NCBI GenBank assembly: GCA_031401675.1
Contig: JANNRR010000112.1
Location: 1-64,000, forward strand
Origin: JANNRR01 sp031401675
Lineage (GTDB): Bacteria; Pseudomonadota; Alphaproteobacteria; Rhodobacterales; Rhodobacteraceae
DNA length: 64,000 nt
Direction of reading: 5' to 3'
Below the pieces are notes generated by a model that ran no database searches, was not told the origin of the DNA, and was given only the letters and a program-made list of their open reading frames with translations. The position numbers and the translations under genes were made by a program. Each line of letters begins with the position of its first letter. Position 1 is the first letter of the stretch. Positions 53,029-61,165 of this stretch are shown in pieces.

Positions 53029-53072
53029 GCGTGTCAGACAAAAGTGGGTACCGGTCTTGTCGCCTGACACGC
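53029..53072. promoter_or_regulatory. Inverted repeat between mreB and mreC
   Basis: GCGTGTCAG (53029-53037) pairs with CTGACACGC (53064-53072), starting right after the mreB stop. No T-run follows, so it may be a weak attenuator or an mRNA processing element that sets the ratio of MreB to the later proteins. Confidence 0.5.
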
Positions 53073-53176
53073 GCGATACCTTTAGGTTGGAACCTGTCCG
53101 GCGTTTCTGTGTTGGCCCGACAGGCGCCGGAGTCGCCACAGCGGTAACCGGGCCCTTTGCCTGAAACGGGGCAAGC

Positions 53177-54097
53177 ATGGCAAAAGACCGATACGGGCAA
53201 GAGGATTATGGCACCCCGATCCGGCGCATCCTGATCGGGCTTCTGGTCTTTGTGCTGCTGGCCACGTTCCTGCTCTGGCGGATCGACAGTCCGCGCGTCG
53301 AACGCTTTCGCGCCGCTCTGGTTGACCGGCTGGTGCCAAGCTTCGACTGGGCGCTGGTGCCGGTGACCCGCTTCACCGACATGGTCAACAACTTTCAGTC
53401 CTACGTCCGGCTGTACGAACAGAACCAGGACCTGCGGCTGGAGTTGCAGCAGATGAAGGCCTGGAAAGAGGCGGCGCTGCAACTGGAACAGAAAAACGCC
53501 AAGCTCCTCGACCTCAATCAGGTGCGGCTCGACCCGATGCTGACGCATGTCACCGGCGTGGTGCTGGCCGACAGCGGCTCGCCCTTTCGCCAGTCGGTGC
53601 TCCTGAACGTCGGGGCGCGCGACGGCATCCGGGACGGCTGGGCGACGATGGACGGGCTGGGGCTGGTCGGGCGCATCTCGGGCGTTGGCCGCTCGACTTC
53701 GCGCGTGCTGCTTCTGACCGATTCCGCCAGCCGGATTCCGGTCACCATTCAGCCGTCGGGGCAGAAGGCCCTGCTGGCCGGCGACAATTTCGCCGCCCCG
53801 CCGCTCGATTTTCTGGAAAACGCCGATCTGGTCCGCCCCGGCGACAGCGTGATCACCTCGGGCGACGGCGGCCTGTTTCCGGCCGGCCTCCTGGTCGGTC
53901 AGGTGGCGCAGGGCCCCGACCGGCGGATGCGGGTGCGGCTGGCCGCCGACTATGAACGGCTGGAGTTCCTGCGGGTGCTGCGCAGTCAGCCGATCGAAAC
54001 GATCGAGGACCCCGGCGGCCTGCTTGAACGCGCCGTGCCGCCGGATGACGTCGCCCCCCCCGACCTGCCGGCAGCGGGGGCAAGCAACGGTGGCTGA
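53177..54097 (+). CDS. mreC: Rod shape-determining protein MreC
   Basis: Bitopic inner-membrane protein, 306 aa. A short cytoplasmic start and a transmembrane helix (ILIGLLVFVLLATFLLWRI) precede a coiled coil (about residues 70-115, EQNQDLRLELQQMKAWKEAALQLEQKNAKLLDL) and the beta-barrel domain (GVVLADSGSPFRQSVLLNVGARDGIRDGWATMDGLGLVGRI). It is 149 bp after mreB and overlaps mreD by 8 bp. Confidence 0.96.
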   Translation: MAKDRYGQEDYGTPIRRILIGLLVFVLLATFLLWRIDSPRVERFRAALVDRLVPSFDWALVPVTRFTDMVNNFQSYVRLYEQNQDLRLELQQMKAWKEAALQLEQKNAKLLDLNQVRLDPMLTHVTGVVLADSGSPFRQSVLLNVGARDGIRDGWATMDGLGLVGRISGVGRSTSRVLLLTDSASRIPVTIQPSGQKALLAGDNFAAPPLDFLENADLVRPGDSVITSGDGGLFPAGLLVGQVAQGPDRRMRVRLAADYERLEFLRVLRSQPIETIEDPGGLLERAVPPDDVAPPDLPAAGASNGG

Positions 54098-54629
54098 GGG
54101 CATCCTGACCGGCACCTGGGCGTTTCGCGGCCTGTTCCTCGGCATCGCGGCGGCCTCGCTGTTCGTGCGGCTGTTACCGCTGTCGACGCTGCCGTCGGGC
54201 TGGCCGGGGCCGGACCTGCTGGTCGGCCTGACCTTTGCCTGGGTGCTGCGGCGGCCCGACTATGTGCCGGCCCTGCTGATCGCCCTGATCTTCGTGATCG
54301 AGGACATGCTGACCCTGCGCCCGCCCGGCCTCTGGGCGGCGCTGGTCCTGCTCGGCGCCGAATTCCTGCGCGGCCGCGAGCCCCTGACGCGGGAACTGCC
54401 GTTTCCGCTGGAATGGGCGATGGTGGCCGGGGTGATCCTGCTGATGATGGTGGCAAACCGGCTGGCGCTTGCGGTGTCGGTTACGCCGCAACCGGCGTTC
54501 GGCTTTGCTTTCCTGCAGATCGTGCTGACCATCCTCGCCTATCCCGTAATCGTGGTTTTCTCGCGCCTGGCTTTTGGGGTACGAAAGTCGGCAACCGGCG
54601 AGGTTGACGCCCGGGGTCGCAAGTTGTGA
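54090..54629 (+). CDS. mreD: Rod shape-determining protein MreD
   Basis: Integral membrane protein of 179 aa with about five helices (LFLGIAAASLFVRLLPL, DLLVGLTFAWVL, VPALLIALIFVIEDML, WAMVAGVILLMMVANRLALAV and a final one). It starts at GTG 54090, inside the mreC end. MreD is poorly conserved; the assignment is by position and topology. Confidence 0.9.
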   Translation: MAEGILTGTWAFRGLFLGIAAASLFVRLLPLSTLPSGWPGPDLLVGLTFAWVLRRPDYVPALLIALIFVIEDMLTLRPPGLWAALVLLGAEFLRGREPLTRELPFPLEWAMVAGVILLMMVANRLALAVSVTPQPAFGFAFLQIVLTILAYPVIVVFSRLAFGVRKSATGEVDARGRKL

Positions 54630-54639
54630 GACGCACGCT

Positions 54640-56583
54640 GTGAGACGCACCGCCAGGGATACCGAGGAAAGCAGCCGCCGGATCAGCCGCCGCGGCCTGA
54701 TGCTGGGCGGCTCGATGGTGGCGTTCATGGCAGTGCTGGGCCTGCGCATGCGCTACATGCAGGTGGAACAGGCCGACAAGTTCCGCTTTCTGGCCGAGGA
54801 AAACCGGGTGAACCTGCGGCTGATCCCGCCGGAACGCGGTTTGATCAAGGACCGCAACGGCATCACCATCGCCGCCAACGAACAGAATTATCGCGTGGTC
54901 ATCGTGCGCGAGGATGCGGGCGACGTCGAACTCGCACTGTCGCGCCTGTCGCGCGTCATCGCCCTGCCCGACACCGATCTGGACAAGGTGCGCCGCGAGA
55001 TCGAGCGCCGCAGCCCGTTCGTGCCGATCATCATCGCGGACCGGCTGTCGTGGGATGATCTGTCGGCCGTTGCCCTGAACGCCCCCGCCCTGCCCGGCAT
55101 CACGCCAGAGGTCGGGCTGTCGCGGCGCTATCCGTTCGCCGCCGATTTCGCGCATGTGCTGGGCTATGTCGGTCCGGTCAGCGACTATGACCTGGCCAAG
55201 CTTGACGACCCCGACCCGCTCTTGCAGATCCCCAAGTTCCAGATCGGCAAGGTCGGGGTCGAAACCAAGCTGGAAACCCCGCTGCGCGGTGCCGCCGGGT
55301 CCAAGCGGATCGAGGTGAACTCGGTCGGCCGGGTGATGCGCGAACTGGACCGGATCGAAAGCCGGACCGGTGCCGATGTCACCCTGACCCTCGATGCCCG
55401 GTTGCAATCCTACGTGCAGGCCCGGCTTGGCGAAGAAAGCGCCGCCGCCGTGGTGATGGATGTCGAAACCGGCGACATCCTGTCGATCAATTCGGCCCCG
55501 TCGTTCGACCCCAACCTGTTCGTGCGCGGCATTTCCGTTGCCGACTATGCGGCGCTGACCGAAAACGACCGCCGCCCGCTGGCCGACAAATCGGTTCAGG
55601 GCACCTATCCCCCCGGCTCGACCTTCAAGATGGTAGTGGCGCTTGCGGCGCTGGAAGCGGGCGAACTGACCGCCAACACCTCGGTCAGCTGCCGTGGCTA
55701 CATCGAGCTGTCCGGCCGCCGCGCCCACTGCTGGAAACGCGCCGGTCACGGCAAGGTCGATCTGCAGACCAGCCTGAAACAGTCCTGCGACGTGTTCTAT
55801 TACGAAATGGCCCAGCGTGTCGGCATCGAACGCATCACCGAAATGGCCCGCCGCCTCGGCTTCGGCACCCGCCACGATCTGCCGATGTCGGCGGTGGCCG
55901 AAGGCCTGACCCCGACCAAGCAGTGGAAGCTGGACAAGCAGAAGGCCGACTGGGTGATCGGCGACACGCTGAACGCCGGCATCGGTCAGGGCTACGTGCT
56001 GGCCTCGCCGCTGCAACTGGCGGTGATGGTGTCGCGCATCGCTACCGGCCGGGCCATCGAGCCCCGGCTGGTCAAGGCCATCGACGGCACCGAACAGCCG
56101 ATCAGCGGCGGCGAAAGCCTTGGCCTGAACCCCGATCACCTGGCCCAGGTCCGCAGCGGCATGACCGCCGTGGTCAACGACGAACGCGGCACCGCTTACG
56201 GTTCGCGCGTGATCGAGGAAACCGTGCGCATGGCCGGCAAGACCGGTACCAGTCAGGTCCGCAACATCACCGCCGCCGAACGGGCGCAGGGCGTGACCAG
56301 CAACGACGACCTGCCGTGGAACCGTCGCGACCATGCACTGTTCGTGGCCTTTGCCCCGGCCGAAAAGCCCCGCCTTGCCGTCGCGCTGATCGTCGAGCAT
56401 GGCGGCGGCGGTTCGGCAGCCGCCGCCCCAATCGCCCGCGATATCCTGCTGCAGGCGCTCTACAACGGCTTTCCGCCGCTCAGCGTCTATCCGCAAAGCC
56501 AGCGCCAGCGCATCGAGAACGAGCGCAAGGCGCTGAAGATCACCACCCCCGATCAGCCCCCGCCCATCCCGACCCGCGCCTGA
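54640..56583 (+). CDS. mrdA: Penicillin-binding protein 2 (elongation transpeptidase)
   Basis: Class B PBP of about 647 aa. One N-terminal membrane helix (LMLGGSMVAFMAVLGLRM) is followed by the PBP dimer domain (ENRVNLRLIPPERGLIKDRNG) and the transpeptidase domain with SxxK (GTYPPGSTFKM), SxN-type (QSCDVFYYEM) and KTG (AGKTGTSQ) motifs. Start GTG at 54640 is the most likely; the 11-bp sequence GTGAGACGCAC is present twice here (54626 and 54640), the first copy being out of frame. It crosslinks wall peptides in the Mre/RodA complex. Confidence 0.96.
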   Translation: MRRTARDTEESSRRISRRGLMLGGSMVAFMAVLGLRMRYMQVEQADKFRFLAEENRVNLRLIPPERGLIKDRNGITIAANEQNYRVVIVREDAGDVELALSRLSRVIALPDTDLDKVRREIERRSPFVPIIIADRLSWDDLSAVALNAPALPGITPEVGLSRRYPFAADFAHVLGYVGPVSDYDLAKLDDPDPLLQIPKFQIGKVGVETKLETPLRGAAGSKRIEVNSVGRVMRELDRIESRTGADVTLTLDARLQSYVQARLGEESAAAVVMDVETGDILSINSAPSFDPNLFVRGISVADYAALTENDRRPLADKSVQGTYPPGSTFKMVVALAALEAGELTANTSVSCRGYIELSGRRAHCWKRAGHGKVDLQTSLKQSCDVFYYEMAQRVGIERITEMARRLGFGTRHDLPMSAVAEGLTPTKQWKLDKQKADWVIGDTLNAGIGQGYVLASPLQLAVMVSRIATGRAIEPRLVKAIDGTEQPISGGESLGLNPDHLAQVRSGMTAVVNDERGTAYGSRVIEETVRMAGKTGTSQVRNITAAERAQGVTSNDDLPWNRRDHALFVAFAPAEKPRLAVALIVEHGGGGSAAAAPIARDILLQALYNGFPPLSVYPQSQRQRIENERKALKITTPDQPPPIPTRA

Positions 56584-56620
56584 ATGACCGCCACAGGGAC
56601 ACCGCCACAGGGACCCGCGC

Positions 56621-57760
56621 ATGAGTTACCTTGAATACAACGTCAAGACCGTCCCGACCGGCCTGCGCAAGCTCCTGTTCATGAACTGGCCGCTGGTGGT
56701 GGTGGTCTGCGCCGTTGCCGCCGCCGGTTTCCTGATGCTGTATTCGGTGGCGGGCGGCACCCTGAACACCTGGGCCGAACCGCAGATGAAGCGCTTTGCC
56801 CTCGGCCTCGTCCTGATGTTCGCCATCGCCTTTGTGCCGATCTGGTTCTGGCGCAACATGTCGGGCCTTGCCTACCTCGTCAGCCTGCTGCTGTTGCTGC
56901 TGGTCGAGTTCTTCGGCTCGGTCGGCATGGGCGCGCAGCGCTGGATCGACCTCGGTTTCGTGCGCCTGCAACCCTCGGAACTGATGAAGGTGGCGCTGGT
57001 GATGCTGATCGCCGCCTATTACGACTGGCTGGACATCAAGAAGGTGTCACGCCCGCTTTATGTTCTGATCCCGGTGCTGCTGATCCTGGTGCCGTCGGCG
57101 CTGGTGCTGATCCAGCCCAACCTCGGCACCACCCTGCTGCTGGTCGCCTCGGGGGCCGCGGTGATGTTCGCCGCCGGGGTGTCGCTGTGGTATTTCGCCG
57201 GGGTGCTGGTGCTGACCGGCGCCGCCCTGTTCGGCGTGTTTGCCAGCCGTGGCACGCCCTGGCAGTTCCTGCACGACTATCAGTACCGCCGCATCGACAC
57301 CTTTCTCGACCCCGCTTCCGATCCCCTGGGCGCGGGCTACAACATCAATCAGGCCCAGATCGCCTTGGGGTCCGGCGGCTGGACCGGGCGCGGCTTCATG
57401 CAGGGCACGCAAAGCCGGCTGAACTTCCTGCCGGAAAAGCACACCGACTTCATCTTCACCACCCTGGCCGAAGAGTTCGGCTTTGTCGGCGCCTTCTCGC
57501 TCCTCGTCCTCTACGGCCTGATCATCTTCTTCTGCATCACCTCCGCCCTGCAGAACCGCGACCGCTTCTCGGCGCTGCTGTCGATCGGCGTCGGCGCGAC
57601 GTTCTTCTTCTACCTCGCCGTCAACCTGTCGATGGTCATGGGTCTCGCCCCGGTGGTCGGCGTACCGCTGCCGCTGCTCAGCTACGGCGGATCGGCGATG
57701 CTGGTGATCATGGTGGCGTTCGGGTTGACACAAAGCGCGCATGTGCACAGGCCGAGGTAG
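56621..57760 (+). CDS. rodA: Peptidoglycan glycosyltransferase RodA (SEDS)
   Basis: Polytopic SEDS protein of 379 aa with about ten helices. Signatures: GAQRWIDLGFVRLQPSELMKVALVM, FLHDYQYRRIDTFLDPASDPLGAGYNINQAQIALGSGGWTGRGFMQGTQSRLNFLPEKHTDFIFTTLAEEFGFVGA, and PVVGVPLPLLSYGGSAMLV. It polymerises lipid II together with the PBP2 encoded 37 bp upstream. Last gene of the mre block. Confidence 0.97.
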   Translation: MSYLEYNVKTVPTGLRKLLFMNWPLVVVVCAVAAAGFLMLYSVAGGTLNTWAEPQMKRFALGLVLMFAIAFVPIWFWRNMSGLAYLVSLLLLLLVEFFGSVGMGAQRWIDLGFVRLQPSELMKVALVMLIAAYYDWLDIKKVSRPLYVLIPVLLILVPSALVLIQPNLGTTLLLVASGAAVMFAAGVSLWYFAGVLVLTGAALFGVFASRGTPWQFLHDYQYRRIDTFLDPASDPLGAGYNINQAQIALGSGGWTGRGFMQGTQSRLNFLPEKHTDFIFTTLAEEFGFVGAFSLLVLYGLIIFFCITSALQNRDRFSALLSIGVGATFFFYLAVNLSMVMGLAPVVGVPLPLLSYGGSAMLVIMVAFGLTQSAHVHRPR

Positions 57761-57790
57761 CAACTCCCCGGGCGTATTTGATCCTGCCAG

Positions 57791-57861
57791 GGGGCGGCGC
57801 CCGAACCGGGGGGTGGAAGCGAAGCGCCCGCCCCGTGGGGGCGGTTCGGGCGCTGCCCGGC
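57791..57861 (-). repeat. Palindromic GC-rich element related to the 226-bp repeats
   Basis: On the minus strand it begins GCGCCCGAACCGCCCC and includes GGGCGGGCGCTTC, matching the core of the two repeat units downstream, but in the opposite direction. Its ends (GGTTCGGGCGC and GCGCCCGAACC) are inverted copies of each other. It lies just after rodA. Confidence 0.6.
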
Positions 57862-57922
57862 GGACCAACGGGCGAACCATCAGATATGCGCGATGCGGGG
57901 AATGGCAGCTTGGAACCTGAAA

Positions 57923-58114
57923 CGGTCTATCACAAAAAGCCCCTCGCCCGGAATCAAGGCGCGGCACGCGCCGCCGGACAGCGCCCGACCGCCCCCTCGG
58001 GCGGGCGCTTCTGCACCGTCACGGCCCAGAACCACTACGGGGGAGGCTCAACCATTAAGCGCCTAGAACTGGCATCTCAGCGCCCACCCGGCGGTCGGGC
58101 GCTGCCCTCGTTCC
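57923..58114. repeat. 226-bp tandem intergenic repeat, copy 1
   Basis: From about 57923, with the best-conserved core 57944-58114 (171 bp) starting TCGCCCGGAATCAAGGCGC and ending GCTGCCCTCGTTCC. Inside, GCGCCCGACCGCC and its inverse GGCGGTCGGGCGC bracket a less conserved middle, so the unit can fold on itself. No open frame is shared between the copies. Confidence 0.85.
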
Positions 58115-58148
58115 GGTAACGCAGCTCATGACCGCTCTGAGCCCAAGG

Positions 58149-58340
58149 CGGTCATTCCAGAAAGACCCTTCGCCCGGAATCAAGGCGCGGCACGCGCCGC
58201 CGGGCGGCGCCCGACCGCCCCCTCGGGCGGGCGCTTCTGTGACGCCACGAGCTAGAACATCTACAGGAGGGGCTCAACCATAAAGCGCCTAGAATAAGCA
58301 TTGCTGCGCCCACCCGGCGGTCAGGCGCTGCCCTCGTTCC
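58149..58340. repeat. 226-bp tandem intergenic repeat, copy 2
   Basis: Copy 2, offset by exactly 226 bp from copy 1. The core 58170-58340 has the same length (171 bp). The first 33 bases and the block around CTCGGGCGGGCGCTTCTG are identical; the middle (about 58240-58300) differs. Sequence after 58340 still resembles that after copy 1, suggesting an eroded third start. The rest of 57761-58520 holds no supported gene. Confidence 0.85.
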
Positions 58341-58520
58341 GATCACACGGCTCGATGACGGGTTTGTCCGCATAGCGGACGCTGAAACGATCAGGCCTGT
58401 CGGGTCACGCACCTCAAATCTCCATGGCCTGCACCACGACTCTACAGGCGGGCCAGTCGGGCGCAGAGACCTCGACTTGCAGATGCCGGCACCGGCCCTT
58501 CACCCGGCTCACCCAATCGC

Positions 58521-60155
58521 TCAGGTTTCCTCCGGAACCATTTCAATCGCCCCGCAGGGGCATTCAGCAGCGCAGATGCCGCAGCCTTTGCAATAGTCCA
58601 GATTGATCAAAAACCTGTTGCCCGGACCCAGTTTGATCACCGCGTTATCGGGACAGACGCCATAGCAGTTGTCGCATTCAAAGCAGTTGCCGCAGCTCAG
58701 ACAACGGCGGGCCTCGAACAGAGCGGTGGTTTCGGTCAACCCGCCCTGCACCTCGTCAAAACCCGAGGTGCGCCGGGCGAGGTCAAGCTGGGGGCGGACG
58801 GTTTGCGGCGCGTCGGAATAGTACCATGTGTTCAGCTGATCAAAACCGGCCAGCACCTGCGCCGGTTTGGGGGCCAGTGTCTCGCCGCGCAGCCAGGCGT
58901 CGATGTGGCGGGCGGCCTTTTTACCATGGCCGATGGCGACGGTCACGTTACGCTCGCCGGGGGCCATATCGCCGCCGGCAAAGAGGCCCGGATGCCCGGT
59001 CATCATCGTGACCGGATCAACCTGCACGACGCCATCTGCCGTCATCAGACCCGGAATATTGGACAAAAGCGACATGTCGACGTCCTGCCCCAACGCCAGC
59101 ACCAGCGAATCTGCGTCCAGCGTCTCGAACTCGCCGGTCGGCTGCGGCTTGCCCTCGGCATCCAGCACCATCTTTTCGATGGTCAGGTGCCCGCCTTCGG
59201 CGCCGGTGATGGTGGACAGCCACTTGACCTTGACGCCTTCTTCCAGCGCCTCCTCAAGCTCGAAATCATGCGCCGGCATCCGGTCGCGAGTGCGCCGATA
59301 GACGATGATCGCATCGGTGGCCCCCAGACGGCGCGCCGTGCGGGCGACGTCGATGGCAGTGTTGCCGCCACCATAGACCACGACGCGGCGGCCCAGCATC
59401 GGCTTGTCTTCGCCCTCCATCGAGCGCAGCACCGACACGGCGTCAAGGATGCGCGAGGAGTCCTTGGCGGGAATGTAGGCCCGCTTGGCGATATGGGCGC
59501 CGATGGCGAGAAAGGCCGCATCGGCGCGATGCTCGGCCATGCTGGCGGCAATATCCGACACCTTTTCGCCGTAGCGGAAGGTCACACCCATGGCGGCGAT
59601 GCGGGCCACCTCGGCGTCCAGCACATCGCGGGGCAGGCGGTATTTCGGGATGCCATAGCGCATCATGCCACCGGGCTTGTCCCCGGCCTCGATCACCGTC
59701 ACGGCATGACCCATCCGGCGCAAATGATAGGCGGCGGACAGGCCAGATGGCCCTGCACCGACCACCAGCACATGCTTGCCCGCCTCGGCACCGGGCGGCC
59801 CAAAGGCCCAACCCAGCCGCAGCGCCTCGTCGCCGAGAAACCGTTCGACCGAATTGATGCCCACCGCCGTATCAAGCTTGGCGCGGTTGCAGGCGGTTTC
59901 GCAGGTGTGGTAGCAGACCCGCCCCATGATCGCCGGAAACGGGTTGTCGCGGGTCAGATGCCGCCAGGCCGCCTGATAGTCACCGGCCTCGGCGTGGTAA
60001 AGCCAGCCCTGAATGTCCTCGCCCGCCGGGCATTCGTGGTTGCAGGGCGGCAGACGATCCACATAGACCGGCCGCTCGCTGCGCCATGAACCGGTCTTGT
60101 TGGCCAGCGACGATCCGGGGTCGAGCGTGATGGCGAAGGGCTTTTTCATCGTCAT
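58521..60155 (-). CDS. GltD-like flavoprotein with C-terminal ferredoxin domain, electron-transfer subunit of pyruvate oxidoreductase
   Basis: Protein of 544 aa. The N-terminal part has the Cys cluster of GltD/DPD domain I (CNHECPAGEDI, GRVCYHTCETACNR), then FAD binding (HVLVVGAGPSGLSAAYHLRRMGHAVTVIEAGDKPGGMMRYGIPKYRLP), NAD(P) binding (RRVVVYGGGNTAIDVARTARRLGA) and a GGD motif (LFAGGDMAPGERNV). The C-terminal 70 residues carry two 4Fe-4S sets (CLSCGNCFECDNCYGVCP and CKGCGICAAECPCGA). In place of the usual small delta-subunit ferredoxin, this couples the complex to NAD(P)H. Its start overlaps the beta-subunit stop (ATGA). Confidence 0.9.
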   Translation of the reverse strand: MTMKKPFAITLDPGSSLANKTGSWRSERPVYVDRLPPCNHECPAGEDIQGWLYHAEAGDYQAAWRHLTRDNPFPAIMGRVCYHTCETACNRAKLDTAVGINSVERFLGDEALRLGWAFGPPGAEAGKHVLVVGAGPSGLSAAYHLRRMGHAVTVIEAGDKPGGMMRYGIPKYRLPRDVLDAEVARIAAMGVTFRYGEKVSDIAASMAEHRADAAFLAIGAHIAKRAYIPAKDSSRILDAVSVLRSMEGEDKPMLGRRVVVYGGGNTAIDVARTARRLGATDAIIVYRRTRDRMPAHDFELEEALEEGVKVKWLSTITGAEGGHLTIEKMVLDAEGKPQPTGEFETLDADSLVLALGQDVDMSLLSNIPGLMTADGVVQVDPVTMMTGHPGLFAGGDMAPGERNVTVAIGHGKKAARHIDAWLRGETLAPKPAQVLAGFDQLNTWYYSDAPQTVRPQLDLARRTSGFDEVQGGLTETTALFEARRCLSCGNCFECDNCYGVCPDNAVIKLGPGNRFLINLDYCKGCGICAAECPCGAIEMVPEET

Positions 60156-61165
60156 GTCGCGTCCTCCAGCAAGCCGAACCGTTTGATGTTCTTATCCGCC
60201 AGCGCTTGAATCCGGGCCACGAGATCAGGGCGGGGATGGGCACCGAACAGGTGGGCATAGCGCTTCTGCAGCCGCAGATAGGTCTCGACCGGCACCCGGT
60301 GGCGGATTTTCGACACTGCGGTGATCTCGCCACTTTCCGCTTCGAACACCGGGAAGATGCCGGTTTCATGCGCCAGACGCGCCAGCTTGATCGTGTCGCA
60401 ACTGGCCGCCCCCCACCCCAGGGGACAGGGCACGAACACCTGCAGATAGCGCGCGCCCCGCAAGGTCATCGCCTTTTCCACCTTGGCCTCAAGGTCGCGC
60501 AGATCGGCGACGGTCGCGGTCGCCACGTAAGGAATCTCATGCGCAACGGCGATCAGCGGCACATTTTTGCCCTTACCGAACTCTTCGCCCGGATTGGGTC
60601 CAAGCGGCACCGTCGTCGCGGTCCGCGCAGCGGGTGGCGTGGCGGACGACCGCTGCACCCCGGTATTCATGTAGCCTTCGTTGTCGTAGCAAATGTAGAG
60701 CACATCATCGTTGCGCTCGAACATGCCCGACAGGCAGCCAAAACCGATATCGGTGGTGCCGCCGTCGCCACCCTGCGCGATCACCCTCGTCGCCGAATGC
60801 TCCAGCCCGGCCTTGCGCGCCTTGACTGCGAGGGCCGCAGCGATGCCCGACCCGACCGCTGCCGCATTGCCGAACAGGCTGTGCAGCCAGGGCAGTTTCC
60901 AGCTGGTTTCCGGGTAGGGGGTCGAGAACACCTCCAGACAGCCGGTCGCATTGGCGGCGATCAACTGGCCCTTGGTGGCGCGCATCGCGGCATCCACTGC
61001 ATAACGCGCGCCCAGCGCCTCGCCGCAACCCTGACAGGCGCGATGGCCCGAGGTCAGCGAATTGTCACGCGAGATCGACGACTGAACCGACCGTTCCCCC
61101 GGGTCCAACAGCCGGTTTCCCACGGTCAGGGTGCCGGTCTGGTAGAACTTGATCTCTTGCGTCAT
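60152..61165 (-). CDS. porB: Pyruvate:acceptor oxidoreductase beta subunit (TPP-binding)
   Basis: Protein of 337 aa. TPP-binding GGDGGTTDIGFG and YICYDNEGYMNTGVQRS, with a Cys set for 4Fe-4S (HRACQGCGEALGAR, and a further Cys in ANATGCLEVFSTPYPETSW and CPLGWGAASC). The pattern is that of archaeal-type PorB. Works with PorA and PorG in CoA-dependent pyruvate oxidation or its reverse. Overlaps porA and the flavoprotein gene by 4 bp each. Confidence 0.92.
   Translation of the reverse strand: MTQEIKFYQTGTLTVGNRLLDPGERSVQSSISRDNSLTSGHRACQGCGEALGARYAVDAAMRATKGQLIAANATGCLEVFSTPYPETSWKLPWLHSLFGNAAAVGSGIAAALAVKARKAGLEHSATRVIAQGGDGGTTDIGFGCLSGMFERNDDVLYICYDNEGYMNTGVQRSSATPPAARTATTVPLGPNPGEEFGKGKNVPLIAVAHEIPYVATATVADLRDLEAKVEKAMTLRGARYLQVFVPCPLGWGAASCDTIKLARLAHETGIFPVFEAESGEITAVSKIRHRVPVETYLRLQKRYAHLFGAHPRPDLVARIQALADKNIKRFGLLEDAT

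Noticed and set aside
54626..54650. Doubled GTGAGACGCAC at the mrdA start as a regulatory repeat
   Set aside because: Two short copies are best explained by a small duplication around the start codon; no symmetry or third copy supports a binding site.
57187..58119. 310-codon + strand frame covering the end of rodA and the first repeat
   Set aside because: It starts inside rodA in another frame and is Arg/Pro-rich; the repeat copies do not share a frame, so coding is unlikely.
57923..58340. Tandem repeats as a CRISPR array
   Set aside because: Only two units of about 226 bp with conserved ends and no short spacers; no cas genes in the window.
58152..58606. Small frames in the gap before the flavoprotein gene
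   Set aside because: They fall in the repeat unit or overlap the end of the flavoprotein gene and have no start signal.
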